Part shown: positions 58,351-64,000 of the stretch, piece by piece | Position numbering within the stretch: the stretch's first letter is position 1 | Layout of the letters: the number at the start of each line of letters is the position of its first letter | Assembly: GCF_029392895.1 (NCBI RefSeq) | Contig: NZ_CP114200.1 | Span: forward strand, 3,317,001 to 3,381,000 | Origin: Streptomyces sp. 71268 | GTDB lineage: Bacteria > Actinomycetota > Actinomycetes > Streptomycetales > Streptomycetaceae | DNA: 64,000 nt | Reading direction: 5' to 3' | Program-made: the position numbers and the translations under genes | The notes under the pieces: generated by a model | Seen by the model: the letters and a program-made list of their open reading frames with translations, nothing else | What the model was told of the DNA's origin: nothing | Databases searched by the model: none

Positions 58351-59568
58351 TCAGGTCGGGGTGGTGGGGCTCGGGTCGGGCGTGACGGGGTGGCCGGTGG
58401 CGTCCAGGAGGCGGAGCAGGGCGGCGGTGACGGTCTCCGGGTGCTCCAGCATGACCAGGTGGCCGGCGGTGGGGACGATCTCCAGGTGGGCGTCGGGCAG
58501 GAAGCCGGCGATGGCCTCGCTGTGCTCGCTCGGCGTGATCAGATCCCGCTCGCCCGCCAGGACGAGGACCGGCAGGGCGGCGAAGACGGGCAGCGCCTCG
58601 GACTTGTCGTGCTCGGCGAAGGCCGGGTAGAACTCGGCCACCACGTCGATCGGCGTCGCCTCGATCAGCCGCTCAGCGAAGCGTGCCACGCCCGGGTCCA
58701 CGTCGCGCGAGCCGAACGAGTAGCGCTTGATCACCCCGGCGAACAGGTCGGCCGTCGCTCGCCGCCCCCGCTCCACCAGCTCCGCCTGCGCGCCGAGCGC
58801 CCGCAGCGTGCTGGGCAGCACCCGCCGCACGGCGCGTACGCCGGCCGCCGGCAGCCCGAAGCTGACCTCGCTGAGCTTGCCGGCCGAGGTGCCGACGAAG
58901 GCGGCGCCGACCACCCGGCGGCGCACGAGTTCGGGGAACTGCGCGGCCAGCGCCATGACCGTCATGCCGCCCATCGAGTGGCCCACGAGAATCAGCGGGC
59001 CCTCGGGCGCCGCGGCGTCGATGACCGCCTTGAGGTCGCGGCCGAGCAGGTCGATGGTGACCGGCTCGGCGTGCTCGCGTTGGGCCCGGCCGCGCTCGGA
59101 GCGGCCGTGGCTGCGCTGGTCCCAGTAGACGGCGCGGGCGGCGCCGGCCAGCGCGGCGCGCTGGAAGTGCCAGGAGTCCTGGCCGAGGCAGTAGCCGTGG
59201 CAGAAGACGAGGGTGACCGGCGGCCCGGCCTGGTCGCCGGCCTCGGGCCCCCGCGCCGGACCGGGCTCGACCTCGTACGCCAGCTCCGTGCCGTCCTCGG
59301 CGACGGCCACCCCGGGGGTGCCCCGCAGGGTGCCGTACGGGCCGGCCGCGTCCAGCGCCAGCCGGGCCTTGCGGCGCACGCCGCGGCCCACCGTCAGCCG
59401 CTCCACGGCGACGCCGACGGCGGCGCCGGCGGCCACCACCCCTATCGCGGCGCCCGCGAGCCCCGCGCCCCGGCGCCATCCCGCGCGGGCCGCCGCCTCG
59501 ACCGTCCCGGCCGCCGCCTCGACCGCGCCGGCCGCCACCTCGACCGTCCCCCCGGTGTCCTGGCTCAT
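58351..59568 (-). CDS. Alpha/beta hydrolase with N-terminal membrane segment
   Basis: A 405-residue hydrolase. A hydrophobic N-terminal segment (GLAGAAIGVVAAGAAVGVAV) may anchor it to the membrane. The catalytic domain has the oxyanion motif FCHGYCLGQDSW, nucleophile Ser in LVGHSMGGMTVM, acid Asp in LAGERDLITPS and His in PTAGHLVMLEHPE. Likely an esterase or lipase; substrate unknown. The ATG overlaps the alr stop (ATGA), so the two are coupled, an arrangement conserved in actinomycetes. Confidence 0.9.
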   Translation of the reverse strand: MSQDTGGTVEVAAGAVEAAAGTVEAAARAGWRRGAGLAGAAIGVVAAGAAVGVAVERLTVGRGVRRKARLALDAAGPYGTLRGTPGVAVAEDGTELAYEVEPGPARGPEAGDQAGPPVTLVFCHGYCLGQDSWHFQRAALAGAARAVYWDQRSHGRSERGRAQREHAEPVTIDLLGRDLKAVIDAAAPEGPLILVGHSMGGMTVMALAAQFPELVRRRVVGAAFVGTSAGKLSEVSFGLPAAGVRAVRRVLPSTLRALGAQAELVERGRRATADLFAGVIKRYSFGSRDVDPGVARFAERLIEATPIDVVAEFYPAFAEHDKSEALPVFAALPVLVLAGERDLITPSEHSEAIAGFLPDAHLEIVPTAGHLVMLEHPETVTAALLRLLDATGHPVTPDPSPTTPT

Positions 59569-60809
59569 GTCGGGGTGCCCGCCCCCGCGTTCCCGGCCGG
59601 GGAAACACCACTCGTACGGGCGATCTCGGCCTCCGTCCCGGGGACGGCCGGGGCCGGCGCGTCGGGCTCGCTGTCGGCGTGCAGGTACACGCGCGGGACG
59701 CGCTGGCCGATGCGGGTGACGATCTCGTAGGCGATCGTGCCCACGGCCTGCGCCCAGTCCTCGGCCGTCGGCTCGCCCCGGTCGCCCGGCCCGAACAGCA
59801 CGGCCTCCTCGCCCACCGTCGCCCGGTCACCACCGAGGTCCACCACGAACTGGTCCATCGCGACCCGGCCGGCCACCGTCCGCCACTTGCCCGCCACCAG
59901 CACCGGGCCCGTGTCGGACGCCGCGCGCGGCACGCCGTCCGCGTACCCGACGGGCACCAGCGCCAGCGTCGTGTCGCCCGGTGTGCGGTAGTGGTGTCCG
60001 TACGAGACGCCGTGCCCGCCCGGCACCCGCTTGACCAGCGCGATCGACGCGGAGAGCGTCATCGCCGGGCGCAGCCCGAAGTCGGCGCTCACGCCGATCT
60101 CCGGGCTGGGCGAGACGCCGTAGGTCGCGATGCCGGACCTGACCAGGTCGAAGTGGGCGTCGGGCAGCGTCAGCAGGGCGGGCGAGTTGGCGATGTGCCG
60201 CACCTCGGGGGCGATGCCGGCGGCCTCGGCGTGCGCCAGCATGTCGCGGTACGCGGTGAGCTGGGCGGTGATCGAGGGGTGCCCCGGCTCGTCCGCGCAG
60301 GCGAAGTGCGACCACACGCCGGTGACCCTGATCGTCCCGTCCGCCTCGGCCCGCCGGGCGGCGGCCACCAGGTCGGCCCAGTCGTGCGGCTGGCAGCCGT
60401 TGCGCCCGAGCCCGGTGTCCGCCTTGAGCTGCACCCGCGCGGGCCGGCCCGCGGCCCGCGCCCCGGCGACGGCCTCGCGCAGCGCCCACATCCCGCTCAC
60501 CGACACGTCGATGTCCGCCTCGACGGCCTCCCGCCAGGGCCCGCCCGGCGTCCACAGCCAGCACATCAGGCGCCCGGTGTCGCCGGCCGCGCGCAGCGCG
60601 ATGGCCTCCTGCGGGGTCGCCGTACCCAGCCAGCTCGCGCCCGCCTGCCTGGCCGCCCGCGCGCAGGGGACGGCGCCGTGGCCGTACGCGTCCGCCTTGA
60701 CCACGGCCATCAGCTCGGCCCGGGGCGCGCGGGCACGCAGCGCGCGCACATTGGCCCGGAGCGCGGCCAGGTCGACCGTGGCTCGGGCACGCATCGGTGT
60801 CTCGTTCAT
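59565..60809 (-). CDS. alr: Alanine racemase
   Basis: A 414-residue PLP enzyme converting L- to D-alanine for peptidoglycan. The PLP-lysine is in MAVVKADAYGHGAV, with LKADTGLGRNGC, VRSGIATYGVSP and the second catalytic Tyr in VSYGHHYRT. GRVAMDQFVVDLG is in the C-terminal beta domain. ATG start; a TTG one codon upstream and an ATG five codons downstream are alternatives. The C-terminal 35 residues are a Pro/Ala-rich extra. Coupled to the following hydrolase by a 4-base overlap. Confidence 0.95.
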   Translation of the reverse strand: MNETPMRARATVDLAALRANVRALRARAPRAELMAVVKADAYGHGAVPCARAARQAGASWLGTATPQEAIALRAAGDTGRLMCWLWTPGGPWREAVEADIDVSVSGMWALREAVAGARAAGRPARVQLKADTGLGRNGCQPHDWADLVAAARRAEADGTIRVTGVWSHFACADEPGHPSITAQLTAYRDMLAHAEAAGIAPEVRHIANSPALLTLPDAHFDLVRSGIATYGVSPSPEIGVSADFGLRPAMTLSASIALVKRVPGGHGVSYGHHYRTPGDTTLALVPVGYADGVPRAASDTGPVLVAGKWRTVAGRVAMDQFVVDLGGDRATVGEEAVLFGPGDRGEPTAEDWAQAVGTIAYEIVTRIGQRVPRVYLHADSEPDAPAPAVPGTEAEIARTSGVSPAGNAGAGTPT

Positions 60810-60872
60810 CAAGGCCAGTGTCTCAGGCGCCCACCGCCCCTCCCGTGGCCCGTCCGCGTGCTGGCCCGCAGC

Positions 60873-62504
60873 TCACCCGGCGGCGGCCACGTCCCGCCAG
60901 GCCGCGCCCAGGGCATCGGCCACCTCGGACGCGGTGATGGGCGCGCCCGGGCGGCCGGGGGCCGCGGCCGCGTGGCGGGCCGCCAGGCCGTGCAGGTAGG
61001 CGCCGGCCGACGCGGCCGTGCGGGCGTCCAGGCCGGTGGCGAGCAGCGCGCCGGTCAGCCCGGAGAGCACGTCGCCGCTGCCGGCGGTGGCCAGCCAGCC
61101 GGTGCCGGTCGGGTTGACGCGTACGGGCTCGGCGTCCGGGCCCGTGGCCGGGCCGGCGACCAGCGTGGTGGAGCCCTTGAGCAGCACCGTCGCCCCGGTC
61201 TTCGCCGCCAGTTCGCGCACCGCCGCCAGCCGGCCCGCCTCGACCTCCTCGCGGGGGCGGCCGAGCAGCGCCGCCGCCTCGCCCGCGTGCGGGGTCAGCA
61301 GGGTCGCGGCGGTGCGGGCGCGGACGCCGTCCGGGGGCAGCAGTCGCAGCCCGTCGGCGTCCACCAGCACCGGCACGTCGCTGGCCAGCACGTCGGCCAG
61401 CGCCCGCCGGGCGTCCGCGTCGTCCCCGACGCCGGGGCCGACCACCCACGCCTGCACCCGTCCCGCCTTGCCGGGCGGGCCCGCCGAGACCAGGGTCTCG
61501 GGGAAGCGGGCGATCACGGCGTCGGCGCCCGGCCCCACGTACCGCACCGCTCCGGCGCCGCCGCGCAGCGCCCCGGCCACCGCGAGCACCGCCGCACCGG
61601 GGTAGCGGGCCGAGCCGGCGACGACGCCGACCACGCCGCGCCGGTACTTGTCGCTCTCCGCCGCCGGGCGCGGCAGCACCGCCGCCACGTCCGCGTGCTG
61701 CAACGCCTCCACGTCGGGCACGGACGGCAGCCACGGGCCGAGACCGATGTCCACCAGGCGCGCCGCGCCCGCGTGTTCGGCGGCCGGGTCGATGAGCAGC
61801 CCGGGCTTGTACGTGCCGAAGGTGACCGTCGCCGTGGCCCGTACCGCCGCGCCGCGCACCTCGCCGGTGTCGGCGTCCACGCCGCTGGGCAGGTCGACGG
61901 CGACCACCGGCACGCCGGCATCGGCGACGGCCCGAGCCAGCAGCGCGGCGTCCGGCCGCAGCCCGCCCCGGCCGCCGATGCCGACGATCCCGTCCAGCAC
62001 GAGGTCGGCGCGGGCGAGGGCCCGCAGCGCGGGGTGGTCGTCGCGCCGCCCCGTACGGGCGTCGTCCGCGCGCCCGCCGTCGCTCCGGTCCGCCGCGTCG
62101 CCGCCCGACGCCGCCGCCGGGTCCGGGCCCACGTCCAGGCCGGCGGCGTCGACCAGCCGGCCGCCCGCCGCGCGCAGGGCCGTGGCGCCGCCGGCGTGGG
62201 CGCGGTCGGGGGCGAGCAGCAGGGCGGTGACGGCGGCCCCGCGACGGGCCAGCCGGGCGCCCGCGTAGAGGGCGTCGCCCCCGTTGTCGCCGCTGCCGAC
62301 GAGCAGCACCACCCGCGCTCCGGACACCCGCCCGCGCGGCGCCGGCCCCGGCCCGGTGCGGGGCCCCGCGCCCGCGCCCAGCAGCCCGGCGCAGGCGGCG
62401 GCGAGGCCGGCCGCCGCCCGGTGCATGAGCGTTCCCTCCGGCAGCCGGGCCAACAGCTCGCGCTCGGCGGCCCGTACGGTCTCCACGCTGTACGCAGTCC
62501 TCAT
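60873..62504 (-). CDS. Bifunctional NAD(P)HX epimerase/dehydratase (Nnr)
   Basis: A 543-residue metabolite-repair enzyme. The N-terminal YjeF-N epimerase domain (about residues 1-245) has VVLLVGSGDNGGDALYAGAR and the acidic DGIVGIGGRGGL. The C-terminal ADP-dependent dehydratase, a ribokinase-like fold, has LLTPHAGEAAALL, LKGSTTLVAGP and the active-site GTGWLATAGSGDVLSGLTGA. It corrects hydrated NADH/NADPH. ATG start. It lies between acpS and alr in the conserved Streptomyces order. Confidence 0.95.
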   Translation of the reverse strand: MRTAYSVETVRAAERELLARLPEGTLMHRAAAGLAAACAGLLGAGAGPRTGPGPAPRGRVSGARVVLLVGSGDNGGDALYAGARLARRGAAVTALLLAPDRAHAGGATALRAAGGRLVDAAGLDVGPDPAAASGGDAADRSDGGRADDARTGRRDDHPALRALARADLVLDGIVGIGGRGGLRPDAALLARAVADAGVPVVAVDLPSGVDADTGEVRGAAVRATATVTFGTYKPGLLIDPAAEHAGAARLVDIGLGPWLPSVPDVEALQHADVAAVLPRPAAESDKYRRGVVGVVAGSARYPGAAVLAVAGALRGGAGAVRYVGPGADAVIARFPETLVSAGPPGKAGRVQAWVVGPGVGDDADARRALADVLASDVPVLVDADGLRLLPPDGVRARTAATLLTPHAGEAAALLGRPREEVEAGRLAAVRELAAKTGATVLLKGSTTLVAGPATGPDAEPVRVNPTGTGWLATAGSGDVLSGLTGALLATGLDARTAASAGAYLHGLAARHAAAAPGRPGAPITASEVADALGAAWRDVAAAG

Positions 62505-62586
62505 GCGCCCCAGTCTCCCGCGCCGGGCGCCCGGCGGCCGGGCGAGCGCCGCGCCCGGGCCCGCCGGATGCGCCGCCGGCCGCGCG

Positions 62587-63027
62587 CTACCGCTCCGGCC
62601 AGCCGTCGTCCGCCGGCCAGGCGTCCGCCGGGCCGTCCGGGGCGGAACCGGCGGCCTGCTCGCCCTCGGCGATGACCACGGCCGACGCGACGCCCGCGTC
62701 GTGGCTGAGCGAGACGTGCCAGGTGCGCACGCCCAGTTCGGCCGCCCGCTCGGCGACGGTGCCGCGCACCCGCAGCCGGGGCTGGCCGCTGGGCAGCGTC
62801 CACACCTCGGCGTCCGTCCAGCGCAGCCCGCTCGGCGCGCCGAGCGCCTTGGCCAGCGCCTCCTTCGCGGCGAACCGGGCGGCCAGCGACGCGGTGCCCC
62901 GGCGCTCGCCGCTGGGCAGCCACAGCTCCCGCCGTACGAAGACCCGCTCGGCCAACCCCGGCGTGCGCTCCATGGCCGCGCCGAACCGGTCGATCTCGGC
63001 GACGTCGATCCCCACCCCGATGATCAC
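62587..63027 (-). CDS. acpS: Holo-[acyl-carrier-protein] synthase AcpS
   Basis: A 146-residue phosphopantetheinyl transferase that activates the fatty-acid [15 protein letters not shown] holds the metal-binding Asp, and [20 protein letters not shown] is the second signature. [18 protein letters not shown] ends the core. A Trp/Pro-rich C-terminal tail of about 20 residues is extra. GTG start. Same strand as glmS with about 60 bases between, followed by the Nnr gene. Confidence 0.94.
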   Translation of the reverse strand: MIIGVGIDVAEIDRFGAAMERTPGLAERVFVRRELWLPSGERRGTASLAARFAAKEALAKALGAPSGLRWTDAEVWTLPSGQPRLRVRGTVAERAAELGVRTWHVSLSHDAGVASAVVIAEGEQAAGSAPDGPADAWPADDGWPER

Positions 63028-63088
63028 GAGGCCGCCCCGTGGGGGCCGTGGCCCGTGGCGGCCACCGGCCGCGCCGTCACGCGCATCC

Positions 63089-64000
63089 TCACTCCACCGT
63101 CACGGACTTGGCGAGGTTGCGCGGCTGGTCCACCTCGTTGCCCCGGGCCGTGGCCAGCTCGCAGGCGAAGACCTGCAACGGCACGGTGGTCACCAGCGGC
63201 TGGAGCAGCGTCGGCGTGGCCGGGACCTCGATGAGGTGGTCGGCGTACGGCGCCACGCCCGCGTCGCCGCGCTCGGCGATCACGATGGTGCGGGCGCCAC
63301 GGGCCCTGATCTCCTGGATGTTGGAGACGATCTTGTCGTGCAGTACGGACCGGCCGCGCGGCGAGGGGACGACCACGACCACCGGCACGCCGTCCTCGAT
63401 CAGCGCGATCGGCCCGTGCTTCAGCTCGCCCGCGGCGAACCCCTCGGCGTGCATGTACGCCAGCTCCTTGAGCTTGAGGGCGCCTTCCAGGGCCACCGGG
63501 TAGCCCACGTGCCGGCCCAGGAACAGCACCGTGTCCTGGTCGGCCAGCGAGCGCGCCAGCTCGCGCACCGGCTCCATCGTCTCCAGGACCCGCTCCACCT
63601 GGCTGGCGATCTCCGACAGCTCCCGGATGACCGCGTGCACCTCGTCGCCCCACTTGGTGCCGCGCACCTGGCCGAGGTAGAGGGCGACGAGGTAGCAGGC
63701 GACGAGTTGGGTGAGGAACGCCTTCGTGGAGGCGACGGCGACCTCGGGCCCGGCGTGCGTGTAGAGCACGGCGTCGGACTCGCGCGGGATGGTCGAGCCG
63801 TTGGTGTTGCAGATGGCCAGGACCCGGGCGCCCTGCTCGCGGGCGTGCCGCAGCGCCATCAGGGTGTCCATCGTCTCGCCGGACTGGGAGATGGCGACGA
63901 CCAGGGTGCGCGGGCCCAGGATCGGGTCGCGGTAGCGGAACTCGCTGGCCAGCTCCGTCTCGCAGGGGATGCGGGTCCAGTGCTCGATGGCGTACTTGGC
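63089..64000 (-). CDS. glmS: Glutamine-fructose-6-phosphate aminotransferase, C-terminal part
   Basis: The visible 303 codons cover most of the two SIS isomerase domains of GlmS, which makes glucosamine-6-phosphate for peptidoglycan. [20 protein letters not shown] is the SIS sugar-phosphate loop, [20 protein letters not shown] follows, and [20 protein letters not shown] and the conserved C-terminus [13 protein letters not shown] complete it. The N-terminal glutaminase domain lies beyond the right edge of the window. No regulatory element of this gene is in view. Confidence 0.96.
   Translation of the reverse strand, partial: AKYAIEHWTRIPCETELASEFRYRDPILGPRTLVVAISQSGETMDTLMALRHAREQGARVLAICNTNGSTIPRESDAVLYTHAGPEVAVASTKAFLTQLVACYLVALYLGQVRGTKWGDEVHAVIRELSEIASQVERVLETMEPVRELARSLADQDTVLFLGRHVGYPVALEGALKLKELAYMHAEGFAAGELKHGPIALIEDGVPVVVVVPSPRGRSVLHDKIVSNIQEIRARGARTIVIAERGDAGVAPYADHLIEVPATPTLLQPLVTTVPLQVFACELATARGNEVDQPRNLAKSVTVE

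Noticed and set aside
59679..62675. A 998-codon open frame on the plus strand
   Set aside because: It is antisense to alr and the NAD(P)HX repair gene, both of which have clear catalytic motifs; the plus-strand product is low complexity.

Overview
The window is a high-GC actinobacterial chromosome segment, almost certainly from Streptomyces. The evidence is third-position GC bias, GTG starts, and the recognisable block whiD - bldM - sigD - guaB - guaB3. That block is followed on the far side by groES/groEL1, the t6A tRNA-modification genes (tsaD, rimI, tsaB, tsaE), and alr, an NAD(P)HX repair gene, acpS and glmS. No tRNA, rRNA, CRISPR array, insertion sequence or prophage was found.

Layout. 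1-4.3 kb: a truncated Ser/Thr kinase with a beta-propeller, and a membrane protein divergent from a MarR regulator. 4.3-7.5 kb: an accessory mini-locus with a methyltransferase, a PvcA/DIT1-type isonitrile synthase with an apparent oxygenase remnant at its 3' end, and a small LuxR-type regulator carrying a TTA codon. 7.8-19.5 kb: mixed single genes (VOC protein, TetR, subtilase, membrane protein, pdxH, GNAT, FAD oxidoreductase, MFS pump divergent from MerR, HATPase). 20-27.3 kb: three membrane Ser/Thr kinases, one of them a pseudokinase. 27.6-34.7 kb: glpD, a UDP-sugar dehydrogenase-like protein without the usual cysteine, an orphan histidine kinase, an MreB-like protein with an insertion, and a membrane protein split by a frameshift. 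34.9-40.7 kb: guaB3, guaB, sigD, bldM and whiD. 40.9-49.8 kb: LysR/MOSC, an SDR, the groESL heat-shock operon with two CIRCE operators, and a methyltransferase / unknown / beta-propeller operon. 49.9-53.7 kb: a lower-GC accessory island with a WXG100-like protein, an RNase A-like toxin gene broken by a stop and a frameshift, its intact candidate immunity gene, and a small membrane gene bracketed by a direct repeat. 53.4-64 kb: the t6A and cell-wall/cofactor genes, nearly all on the minus strand and often overlapping by 4 bases.

Functionally, the core genes supply GTP (guaB, guaB3), protein folding (groESL), universal t6A tRNA modification, D-alanine and UDP-GlcNAc precursors for the wall, and developmental control (bldM, whiD, probably sigD). 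The two accessory spots, the isonitrile mini-locus and the decayed contact-dependent toxin/immunity cassette, are the parts most worth following up. Two small lesions at short homopolymers (six C at 34240-34245, and a missing A near 51121) could be real decay or assembly errors, and only reads can tell.
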